From assembly GCA_945866245.1 (NCBI GenBank), contig CAMBGW010000002.1, positions 1-32,795 on the forward strand: a stretch of DNA of 32,795 nucleotides, given 5' to 3'. The notes beneath the pieces are model-generated. The model saw only the letters and a list, made by a program, of their open reading frames with translations. It did no database searches and was not told the origin of the DNA. Position numbers and translations under genes: made by a program. The DNA is from Verrucomicrobia subdivision 6 bacterium (GTDB taxonomy: Bacteria; Verrucomicrobiota; Verrucomicrobiia; Methylacidiphilales; Verrucolacustridaceae). Of this stretch, positions 9,875 through 17,686 are shown piece after piece. The first letter of the stretch is position 1; each line of letters starts with the position of its first letter.

Positions 9875-10390
9875 ATGCCGTTTGCCGATTGCCCTCTTTT
9901 TCGCCATCCTAAACCGGTGATACGCACTACTCATCCTCATCCTCGGACCCGCGCCGCAACCCGCCCTTTGTCCCAGGAGATTGTCCGGATTCTCCGCTTC
10001 GGATTTGTCGGTGGCTTTGGCACCCTGCTCAATGCCCTCCTCATGTGGGGACTTCTCTCCCTTGGCAGCACTTTCTTGGCCCTGAACCCTAGCGGCCACC
10101 GAGTTGCCACGGCCGCAGCCTTCATCGCTTGGATCATCTGCTGTGGGGGAAATTTTCTTTTGAACTCTGCCTGGACCTTTCGGGCCTGGCCCCCCTCTTG
10201 GCACAAAGCCCAGCAGTACTACCTCTCCGCCGCCTTGGCCTTGGTCTTTCAACTCTTTCTTCTAAATTTTCTTCTTCTCGTTCTGGAAACCGATCGCCCG
10301 ATCCAAACTGCTGTCCTCAACGCCGTAGCGGTCGCCACCGGCGCTCTCCTGAACTACCTCTTCGCTTCTCTTTGGGTCTTCCGTAAATGA
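9875..10390 (+). CDS. GtrA-like family membrane protein (exact start uncertain)
   Basis: ILRFGFVGGFGTLLNALLMWGLL...NFLLNSAWTFR...NAVAVATGALLNYLFASLWVFRK, typical 4-TM GtrA pattern. Confidence 0.85.
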   Translation: MPFADCPLFRHPKPVIRTTHPHPRTRAATRPLSQEIVRILRFGFVGGFGTLLNALLMWGLLSLGSTFLALNPSGHRVATAAAFIAWIICCGGNFLLNSAWTFRAWPPSWHKAQQYYLSAALALVFQLFLLNFLLLVLETDRPIQTAVLNAVAVATGALLNYLFASLWVFRK

Positions 10391-11241
10391 AATTCTCTCA
10401 AACTCAATCCAACTTCTACTCACCTCGTGGCGAAGATTTTCCCACCGCTCTCTCCTCCACCACCCACCTAGGAATCGGTGCACATGCGGATGACCTCGAA
10501 ATTCTCGCCTTCCCAGGAATCTCCGCCTGCTATGGCCACGCAAAAAATCGTTTCTCCGGTATAGTCGTCACCGATGGCGCTGGCGCCCCCCGAACCGGTG
10601 CCTTCGCCGCGATGAGTAATGCGGAAATGATTCCCCAACGCCAAAAAGAACAGCGTCAAGCTGCCGATCTCGGACAGTACGCCTCCGTCATCCAACTGGC
10701 TCACCCCAGCAGTGCCGTTCGACAAGCGGATCGATCCCAAGTTGTCGCGGACTTGGTAAAGATCCTCGAATCGACTCGCCCCCATGTCCTCTATCTTCAC
10801 AACCCGGCAGATCGCCACGAAACTCACCTCGCCGTCCTCCTGGCTTGTCTGGAAGCTCTTCATAAAGTTTCTGCTGCGGCTCACCCCAAAGAGATCTACG
10901 GGTGCGAAGTTTGGGGAGATCTCGACTGGGTTCCTGCCTCCCACATCGTGCGACTGCCCTGCCACGCCCCGGCAGCCCTGGGCAGTTCTCTTCTCAACTG
11001 TTTTCAATCCCAGATCGAGGGCGGCAAGCGGTATGATCGAGCCGCGTTGGGGAGGCGCCATGCGCAAGCCACCTTTGGCAACCCAACTCAGCCCGATTCC
11101 GATGAGGAAATTGTTCTGGCACTCGATCTTCGCCCACTTCTTAAAACAAAAAGTTCTCCCACCGAATTTCTTGCCCCCACTCTCGATCTCTTCCGTAAAG
11201 AAACGCTCGCTCGCCTCGAAGCCCTTTCCGCAAAGCCATGA
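10387..11241 (+). CDS. PIG-L (LmbE-like) family deacetylase
   Basis: IGAHADDLEI near the N-terminus (AHPDDxE-like), GIVVTDGAG, LYLHNPADRHETHLAV zinc-site-like motif. ATGA overlaps at both ends. Confidence 0.82.
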   Translation: MKFSQTQSNFYSPRGEDFPTALSSTTHLGIGAHADDLEILAFPGISACYGHAKNRFSGIVVTDGAGAPRTGAFAAMSNAEMIPQRQKEQRQAADLGQYASVIQLAHPSSAVRQADRSQVVADLVKILESTRPHVLYLHNPADRHETHLAVLLACLEALHKVSAAAHPKEIYGCEVWGDLDWVPASHIVRLPCHAPAALGSSLLNCFQSQIEGGKRYDRAALGRRHAQATFGNPTQPDSDEEIVLALDLRPLLKTKSSPTEFLAPTLDLFRKETLARLEALSAKP

Positions 11242-13190
11242 AGAATCTGCACTCCTCGGTGACGGAGGCGACCCAACGTCTCCTCGGCTTTCTACAACGC
11301 ACTCAGCTTCCAGACGGCAGCTGGTCCGTCCCGTATACTGGGCCAAACTTTCTTCTTCCGCTCTATGTCATCACTACCTACCTCACTCACCACTCTATCT
11401 TGGATGAGGAGCGACCCCGCTTCGTCGCTGGTCTTCTTCGGCCCCAACTCGCAGACGGATCGATCGGTCTACATGAGGAGTCGGTTCGCGGTGCTGTCTT
11501 TACCAGCGCCATCTCTTACGTCGCCCTTCGCATCCTTGGAGAAAAAGCAAAACGACCGGAGCTGACTCGCCTTCGTGACTGGATTCACGCATCTGGTACC
11601 CCTGTGAAAGCAGCCGCTTGGGGAAAATTTATTCTTTCGATTCTCAATCTCTACGACTGGTCGGGTGTCACCCCTGTCCCTCCTGAACTGTATCTTTTAC
11701 CGAAATGGGTTCCGGTCCAGCCGATCAACATCTCGGGTTATGTCCGAATCGTTTATCTCCCCATGGCCTACTTTTACGGAAGGCGCTGGCAGGCCCCCCT
11801 TGATCCCCTTCTCAAGGAGCTACGCAGTGAACTTTTCCCACAGGGATTCGATCAGATCGATTGGCCCAAGCACCGCGCAGATCTGGCTTCCACCGACCAT
11901 ATTGTGCCGGAAAGTCTCCTCGTTCGGATTGCCATGCCCCTTGTGCGCCAGCTTGAAAAGTTCATTCCTGCCTTTCTTCGCCGTAAAGCTCTCCGTCTAA
12001 CCTACGAGCATATCTGCTATGAGGATGAGCAGTCCGAATACATCCGCCAAGCACCGGTGAACGCCTGCTACAATACGCTGGCACATTTTGTCGAAGGTCA
12101 AACCAATCGACTGCACCGCAGTTGGCAGGAGCTGCCCCGATACCTCTGGAATCATACCGACCACATCGCGTGCCAAGGCTTCACCTCATCCAAAGTCTGG
12201 GACACTGCTTTCACATTGCAGGGTATGACCCATCTGGAATTAAACCTTGCCCCTAAAAAATCGATTCAAGAGGGATGTCGGTACTTAGTGGAAAATCAGG
12301 TGATCGACGAGTTGCCCAACCCCCGACGATACCACCGCCTCCCTCGAAAAGGGGGTTGGCCCTTCAGTGAGCGGAGAAACGGGTGGTCGATTGCTGACTG
12401 CACAGCAGAAAGCTTGCTGGCTCTGGTTGCGGCTCGACCTTTTCTCAATGCACCGACCGCCAAGAGTGTCCTCCAGGATGGAGTCCGCTTTATTTTGAGC
12501 TATCAAAACAGGGATGGAGGCTGGGGAAGTTGCGATCGTGTCGTCGGGCCCCTTTGGATTGAAACCTTCAACGCATCGCATGTTTTTGCCGATATCATGG
12601 TCGACCACTCCTTTGCCGAATGCACCGGCTCGGTCCTTTCGGCACTGGCACTGATTCGCCAGCATGATGCAGAGATGGAACGGGGCGGGGTGGATCGTGC
12701 GATCCAGGAGGGCATTCGCTACTTGAGTGAGACACAACGTCCTGACGGCTCATGGGAAGCGGTTTGGGGAATCTGTTTTAACTATGGGACTTCTTTCGCA
12801 ATTCCCGGCCTTCGCGCGGCGGGTTTGCCGATCGATGATCCTCGAATCGTCCGCGGGCGGAATTTTCTTCTCTCCCAACAGCTAGCAGATGGTGGCTGGG
12901 GCGAGAAACCCGAGTCCTGTCTGGAACGTCGGCCGATTCCGACGTCACACGGTCTGGTCGAACCCACCGCCTTGGCGATCATCGCGCTCCTTGCCAGCGG
13001 CCCCAAAGAAGACCCATCCATTCAAAGAGGATTAGAGTTCCTCATCAAAAATCAGCAAGAGGATGGTGATTTTCCACCTCAACCGATCCCTGGGCTTTTT
13101 TATCGAACCACCCTAATTCGTTACGACCACTATAAGCGCGCCTTTTCCCTGAAAGCCTTCGCTTCCTACTTGAAAAGTGAGTCGCCCTAA
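11238..13190 (+). CDS. Oxidosqualene-cyclase-type triterpene cyclase (squalene/oxidosqualene cyclase superfamily, DCTAE class)
   Basis: GWSIADCTAESLLAL (Asp387), FNASHVFADIMVDHSFAECTGSVLSALAL, DGSWEAVWGICFNYGTSF, ADGGWGEKPESCLERR, GDFPPQPIPGLFYRTTLIRYDHYKRAFSLKAF: all align with lanosterol/cycloartenol synthase blocks. No SHC DXDDTA motif. Confidence 0.92.
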   Translation: MKNLHSSVTEATQRLLGFLQRTQLPDGSWSVPYTGPNFLLPLYVITTYLTHHSILDEERPRFVAGLLRPQLADGSIGLHEESVRGAVFTSAISYVALRILGEKAKRPELTRLRDWIHASGTPVKAAAWGKFILSILNLYDWSGVTPVPPELYLLPKWVPVQPINISGYVRIVYLPMAYFYGRRWQAPLDPLLKELRSELFPQGFDQIDWPKHRADLASTDHIVPESLLVRIAMPLVRQLEKFIPAFLRRKALRLTYEHICYEDEQSEYIRQAPVNACYNTLAHFVEGQTNRLHRSWQELPRYLWNHTDHIACQGFTSSKVWDTAFTLQGMTHLELNLAPKKSIQEGCRYLVENQVIDELPNPRRYHRLPRKGGWPFSERRNGWSIADCTAESLLALVAARPFLNAPTAKSVLQDGVRFILSYQNRDGGWGSCDRVVGPLWIETFNASHVFADIMVDHSFAECTGSVLSALALIRQHDAEMERGGVDRAIQEGIRYLSETQRPDGSWEAVWGICFNYGTSFAIPGLRAAGLPIDDPRIVRGRNFLLSQQLADGGWGEKPESCLERRPIPTSHGLVEPTALAIIALLASGPKEDPSIQRGLEFLIKNQQEDGDFPPQPIPGLFYRTTLIRYDHYKRAFSLKAFASYLKSESP

Positions 13191-13240
13191 ATTGATCCAC
13201 TCAGATTTCTGACTGAGGAGGATTTGGGGATTAGAAGAGA

Positions 13241-14515
13241 TTACGATTTCGTGCGAACCCAACCGGCCATGGCGTAGGCCATCGGCAGACGTATCCAACT
13301 TGCGATTGAGGCCAGATCGGCACCCATCGTAGTCGTATTATCCCGACCCCTCCACGCACCAATCAGTGCCTTCAAGAATGGCCCTGCGAAGGTGAGGAAC
13401 GAACGACCATTCCCCATCAACAAGCCCATCGTCCGGTCTCTCTCTTTTTGGTCATTGCGCCAAAGGGAAACAACCGCCCGCCGAAGCGATTGGGAAAAAG
13501 CATCCTCTTTCGAGAAGCAGTCATACAAAGCACGAGAAAGTAGCTCGGGCACGCGACAAGCCCTGCGACGACTGCGTGCAAATTCCCGGAAATCTTTTTT
13601 CTCCACAAGCTCCATCGCATCCACCAGCCCATTGGTGATCCCAGTCGCCGTCAACGGATGTGTATGTCCCGCAGCATCCCCAATCAAAACCCGATGCCCG
13701 TTGCCGTAGTCCGCCCGTGCCAAGAAGTGATTGGCCTGCCAACGCAGATGACCACCCCGAATCTGCTCCTCACACGGTTTCCTCCAAACGGGCGGCAGCG
13801 TATCCCGCGTCGCCGCGATGAGCCATTCCGGATCTTTCATTTCTGTTTTATATTTTAAGGGAACATCGACGCAGATGCGGACAACGGAAGGGGCAATTTC
13901 GTATCCCAATAGAAAACTCGGCTTCCCTAAAAAAACATGGCCATATTCCGGATACGGAGCTTTGACTCCTTCCAGAAGGATTCCCGTCATGGCAGACATC
14001 GCCTTGTGGGATCCAGAGCCACGCAAACTTCTCCGCACCACGCTCGACCGCCCATCCGCACCAATCACTCGGCTGGCTTCAACTCTTTCCCCACTCTCTA
14101 AAGTCACGCCAGCGTCATCCACCGACGCAACCCGCACCCCTTGCCGAAATGTTACCCCTTCGGTCTGCGCAACGACTTGCCGCATTTCATCGACCAAATC
14201 TCCGTGATGAAATGCCAAACCCCTCTGCCCTTCCACGTAATCTAATTTTACCGGCGACTCCCCATGCCCGGGATACACCACGAAACCACGCCCTTGGGGC
14301 CTTCCCTGCATCGCCGTGATCGCATCAAATCCCAACTTCTTAAGCGCATCGACCCCTTGCGGATGGAGCCACTCTCCCGCAAAACGTTTTCTACTTTTCC
14401 CCTGTTCCTCAGCCTCCAACAAAACCACTCGCTGGCCCGCCAGCGCATACGCCCGCGCCACCGCACAACCCGCAGGCCCTGCTCCTACCACCACGATATC
14501 TGTGTTTGTTGTCAT
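13241..14515 (-). CDS. FAD-dependent squalene epoxidase (squalene monooxygenase)-like protein
   Basis: IVVVGAGPAGCAVARAYALAGQRVVLLE; AGEWLHPQGVDALKKLGF; GLAFHHGDLVDEMR; RVIGADGRSSVVRRSL; HRVLIGDAAGHTHPLTATGITNGLVDAMEL (compare the SQLE blocks GRxFHHGRF and GDAxNMRHPLTGGGMT). ATG at 14515 preferred over TTG at 14518. Confidence 0.78.
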   Translation of the reverse strand: MTTNTDIVVVGAGPAGCAVARAYALAGQRVVLLEAEEQGKSRKRFAGEWLHPQGVDALKKLGFDAITAMQGRPQGRGFVVYPGHGESPVKLDYVEGQRGLAFHHGDLVDEMRQVVAQTEGVTFRQGVRVASVDDAGVTLESGERVEASRVIGADGRSSVVRRSLRGSGSHKAMSAMTGILLEGVKAPYPEYGHVFLGKPSFLLGYEIAPSVVRICVDVPLKYKTEMKDPEWLIAATRDTLPPVWRKPCEEQIRGGHLRWQANHFLARADYGNGHRVLIGDAAGHTHPLTATGITNGLVDAMELVEKKDFREFARSRRRACRVPELLSRALYDCFSKEDAFSQSLRRAVVSLWRNDQKERDRTMGLLMGNGRSFLTFAGPFLKALIGAWRGRDNTTTMGADLASIASWIRLPMAYAMAGWVRTKS

Positions 14516-14586
14516 CAAAATTGCCCCTTCATCCCTAGCACCGATTCTCAGAACACCAAGTAAAAGGAGCCGTGCCCTATGCTAAA

Positions 14587-15078
14587 CTACTCTTGGAGAA
14601 TGAGTTCGATCATCCAGGCTAAGAAGTGAATTTCCACCAAAGCAACTCTTTTATCCCCTTTAGATTTTTCCATAGCACGCACCTCGAGGTCCCCTTCCCC
14701 AAGATCAAACTCCGCTGCCCGACGTAAACGATGATCATTTAATGTCGCCACGAAGGATTCTACCTCATCTCCATCTAAAACCCACCCGCCAGCTTGCCCA
14801 ATCGGCGGAAGACCTTTCATCCAACCCTGAGCCATCTTTTCACGCCCTAGACGAACTTCGTGCAGTCCCTCTACCCAATGGAAAGCATCTTCCCCACGAA
14901 TTCCCGCTTCTCGTAAACCCGCCTGCCGATACCAAACATTACCCACCATAGGATCTAGTTCTGCCGGCGGTGTCCGATAGGCCGCGACCGTACTCTCCAA
15001 AGCTTGTCGTAAAAGCGCCGCCTCCGGAGCCGCCAACTCAAAATGGCGGTTTCCAGAACTTTTTTTTTCGATTCTCAA
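14587..15078 (-). CDS. DUF2017-like protein
   Basis: Lies directly downstream of clpS with a 4-nt overlap. C-terminal pattern VATLNDHRLRRAAEFDLGEGDLE...LVEIHFLAWMIELILQE resembles DUF2017. Confidence 0.5.
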   Translation of the reverse strand: MRIEKKSSGNRHFELAAPEAALLRQALESTVAAYRTPPAELDPMVGNVWYRQAGLREAGIRGEDAFHWVEGLHEVRLGREKMAQGWMKGLPPIGQAGGWVLDGDEVESFVATLNDHRLRRAAEFDLGEGDLEVRAMEKSKGDKRVALVEIHFLAWMIELILQE

Positions 15079-15383
15079 ACGGGACGAGCCTCGAGCGTCG
15101 ATTGCAATCCGAACTCCTGCAATCGGTGACAGTACATCTCTGCTTTTTCACGAGTCTCCAACGCCACCACACTTTTTCCTAGTTCATGCACCTCCAACAT
15201 ATGTTTTTTTGCTTTCGCTTCATCGAAACCTAAAACTTTCTGAAATACGAATACGACGTAACTCATTAAATTCACCGGGTCGTTCCATACCAATACCTGC
15301 CATCCTTTGGCAAAAGCTTCTGAAAAATCGTTCTCTTGAGTCGGAGATTCAACTGGTGTCTCAATCATCCCTGCGCGCATCAC
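15075..15383 (-). CDS. clpS: ATP-dependent Clp protease adaptor ClpS
   Basis: GWQVLVWNDPVNLMSYVVFVFQKVLGFDEAKAKKHMLEVHELGKSVVALETREKAEMYCHRLQEFGLQSTLE, a clear ClpS core. Confidence 0.93.
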   Translation of the reverse strand: MMRAGMIETPVESPTQENDFSEAFAKGWQVLVWNDPVNLMSYVVFVFQKVLGFDEAKAKKHMLEVHELGKSVVALETREKAEMYCHRLQEFGLQSTLEARPV

Positions 15384-15460
15384 TCGAGCTTACTTCCTCC
15401 AGCGCTTTTTTCAATCTGCTTCCCGCATCGCCTTAGGACCAATTCCCGCTACAAAGAGTT

Positions 15461-16660
15461 ATGTTCGTTTCCCGTATCCTTGCTTTTCTTGCCGCGGTTG
15501 CCCTGGGCCTTCTCGCCGCTGTCAGCCTCGTGCCCTTCTCCCAAGCTTTTCTTCCCCACCTTTCTGCACCCGCAAAAGCTCCCCCCGCCCCCGTCCTCAT
15601 CTCGATCGAAGATCTTGCTGGTGAATCTTGGCCTTGGCCTCGACTCGACCTGACCCTCGCCCTACGCGCGATGTCCCCTTACCGACCCGAGCCTGTTGGC
15701 CTTCTTCTTCCGCTCGACGCTCCCGATACCTTTGAACCCGCTCAAGATGACCAGCTCGCCCGTGCCCTCGCTGCCTATTTCTCCCCCGCGCTCTCCGCCA
15801 CCGCATTCTCCCTCCCCACCCAAGCCGATACTCTCTCTCTCCCAAAAATTCCTCACACCGGCTCAATCACCTCCCTGCGCGCCGCTGACTCTTTTTTTGC
15901 TCCTGAAAAAAGCATTCAACGCGCCGCGCAAACCGCCGCTTGGAAAGTCACCCCTGAATCAGACGGACTTCTCTGCCGCCTGCCCCTTGTCTTTCGGCAT
16001 GAAAACGCCGTCACCCCCTCTTGGCTTCTCTCGCTCTATGCACAAGCCCTAGGAGCCGACCTCTCCCACTCCACTCTCGCCGGTCGCCGCCTCATTTTGC
16101 GCGACAAAAATGATTTTGAGCTGCAGGCGATTCCTCTGGATCGCCGAGGCTCCGTGCCGATCGATTGGAGCCGACCCGATCAGCTCCCAGAAAAAATGGA
16201 GATTCGGGGAGTTGTCCTCGCGGCGGAACAGGAGCGAATCGGTGTTCGCCCTTACTACGATCTGAAAGGAATTTCAAAACGACCCGCCATCCTCGCGGGT
16301 GGCTTAGCCGAGGTAGATCCCATTATTGACTCTCCCATCGGTCGCCGCTCTCTTGCCGAAGCGGTAGTGCGAACCTGGACCGGATTAACCCGCGGCCCTG
16401 CCCCCGTGCTGCATCCTCCTTCCTGGACCATTTTCTTAGCTCTTTTTCTTGCCTCAGCTCTTGGCTTTTCTTCCGGAAAACGGGGCGGAGTTTGCTTGGG
16501 TGAAGCCATCGCCCTTGCCGGCCTCGTCATGGGCGCGGGCTGGATCGCGGCAAAAACAGAAGGTTACGCTGGAGCCTTTCCCTTGGCCCTCGGTGTCTTG
16601 CTCACCACCCTCGTCACCCCGCGTCTCTACCAATGGATGGAATCCTCTCATGTTCGTTGA
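15461..16660 (+). CDS. CHASE2-like sensor domain protein with C-terminal TM segments and no recognisable output domain
   Basis: N-terminal TM, APVLISIEDLAGESWPWPRLDLTLALRAMSPYRPEPVGLLLPLD (CHASE2-like), C-terminal hydrophobic segments near residues 320-390; ends at 16660. Confidence 0.6.
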   Translation: MFVSRILAFLAAVALGLLAAVSLVPFSQAFLPHLSAPAKAPPAPVLISIEDLAGESWPWPRLDLTLALRAMSPYRPEPVGLLLPLDAPDTFEPAQDDQLARALAAYFSPALSATAFSLPTQADTLSLPKIPHTGSITSLRAADSFFAPEKSIQRAAQTAAWKVTPESDGLLCRLPLVFRHENAVTPSWLLSLYAQALGADLSHSTLAGRRLILRDKNDFELQAIPLDRRGSVPIDWSRPDQLPEKMEIRGVVLAAEQERIGVRPYYDLKGISKRPAILAGGLAEVDPIIDSPIGRRSLAEAVVRTWTGLTRGPAPVLHPPSWTIFLALFLASALGFSSGKRGGVCLGEAIALAGLVMGAGWIAAKTEGYAGAFPLALGVLLTTLVTPRLYQWMESSHVR

Positions 16661-17645
16661 TCGAGTCCGCCTTCATGCCAATTCGGGAAATGGAGGGCGT
16701 GGAGCCGTCAGTTTCCTGCGGGAAAAATTTGTACCCAAAGGCGGGCCTGACGGCGGCGATGGAGGCGAAGGTGGCGACGTCGTCCTCATCGTCGACCCCC
16801 AGCTCAATAACCTGATCGATCTCCGCTACCGCCCTCACGCTCGCGCCGGACACGGGGGAAGCGGAGGTGGCAAACAGTGCACAGGTCGCAACGGCAAAGA
16901 TTGTCTGCTCAAAGTTCCCCCAGGAACTGTCGTCTATCCCTTACCCCCTGGTGAGGTGGGAGACCCTCTCGTCGACTTAACCAACCCAGGAGAAAAGTTT
17001 GTCCTGTGCAAAGGGGGACGCGGGGGTCGCGGAAATTCCCGCTTCGCTACCTCGACTCGGCAAACCCCTCGGCACGCAGAAGATGGCCGTCCGGGCGAAG
17101 CCGGTGAGTTCATTCTTATCCTTAAGTCGATCGCGCAAGTCGGTCTGGTTGGGCTTCCTAACGCAGGAAAATCGAGCCTCTTGGCCGCTTTCTCCGCTGC
17201 ACGGCCCAAAATCGCATCCTACCCTTTCACCACTCTTGCCCCCTACATCGGAGTCGTAGGCTCGCCCGAAGAAACACGTTTTACCTTAGCAGACATACCG
17301 GGGCTGATTGAGGGCGCGAATGAGGGCAAGGGACTGGGACACGACTTCCTGCGCCACATCGAACGTTGCTCCGTACTGCTTATCGTCATCGATACCGCAG
17401 GGGTGGATGGAAGAAATCCCGTCGAGGACTATCGACTCCTGCGAAAAGAGCTACGATTACACGATGTCGCTCTTGGTAAACGCCCCTTTCTTGTCGCCGC
17501 TAATAAAAGCGACCTTCCCGAATCTGCCGAACACATGGCGGCTCTTCGCGCAGCTGCCCGACGCGCCATTTTTCCTATTTCCACGAAAAGCGGAGAGGGC
17601 CTACCTGCCCTTCTCGACGCCGTTCGGAAATCCCTACCGGCTTGA
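16650..17645 (+). CDS. obg: GTPase Obg/CgtA
   Basis: MFVDRVRLHANSGNGGRGAVSFLREKFVPKGGPDGGDGGEGGDVVL (Obg fold), GLPNAGKSSLLAAFS, DIPGLIEGANEGKGLGHDFLRHIERC, AANKSDL. Start revised to ATG at 16650; the provided ORF from 16449 is over-extended. Confidence 0.96.
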   Translation: MFVDRVRLHANSGNGGRGAVSFLREKFVPKGGPDGGDGGEGGDVVLIVDPQLNNLIDLRYRPHARAGHGGSGGGKQCTGRNGKDCLLKVPPGTVVYPLPPGEVGDPLVDLTNPGEKFVLCKGGRGGRGNSRFATSTRQTPRHAEDGRPGEAGEFILILKSIAQVGLVGLPNAGKSSLLAAFSAARPKIASYPFTTLAPYIGVVGSPEETRFTLADIPGLIEGANEGKGLGHDFLRHIERCSVLLIVIDTAGVDGRNPVEDYRLLRKELRLHDVALGKRPFLVAANKSDLPESAEHMAALRAAARRAIFPISTKSGEGLPALLDAVRKSLPA

Positions 17646-17654
17646 CCCGGTAGG
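17633..17654 (+). other. Perfect 8-bp inverted repeat spanning the obg stop codon
   Basis: CCTACCGG(17633-17640)-CTTGAC-CCGGTAGG(17647-17654). No following T tract. Confidence 0.5.
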
Positions 17655-17686
17655 CTAGATACTTCACATTATTAACCATTCATAGT

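Noticed and set aside
10468-11346. 292 aa minus-strand ORF
   Set aside because: Antisense to the PIG-L gene and cyclase start; no domain.
11238-13190. Annotation as squalene-hopene cyclase
   Set aside because: The catalytic block is IADCTAE (OSC type). No DXDDTA is present, and the C-terminal GGWGExxESCxERR and YGTSF blocks match OSCs better.
13191-13240. CTCAG-ATTTCTGA-CTGAG inverted repeat between the cyclase and the flavoprotein
   Set aside because: Only a 5-bp stem without a T tract; too weak to call a terminator.
16449-16649. N-terminal extension of obg in the ORF track
   Set aside because: Lies within the CHASE2-like gene in another frame; the Obg fold starts exactly at MFVDRV (ATG 16650).
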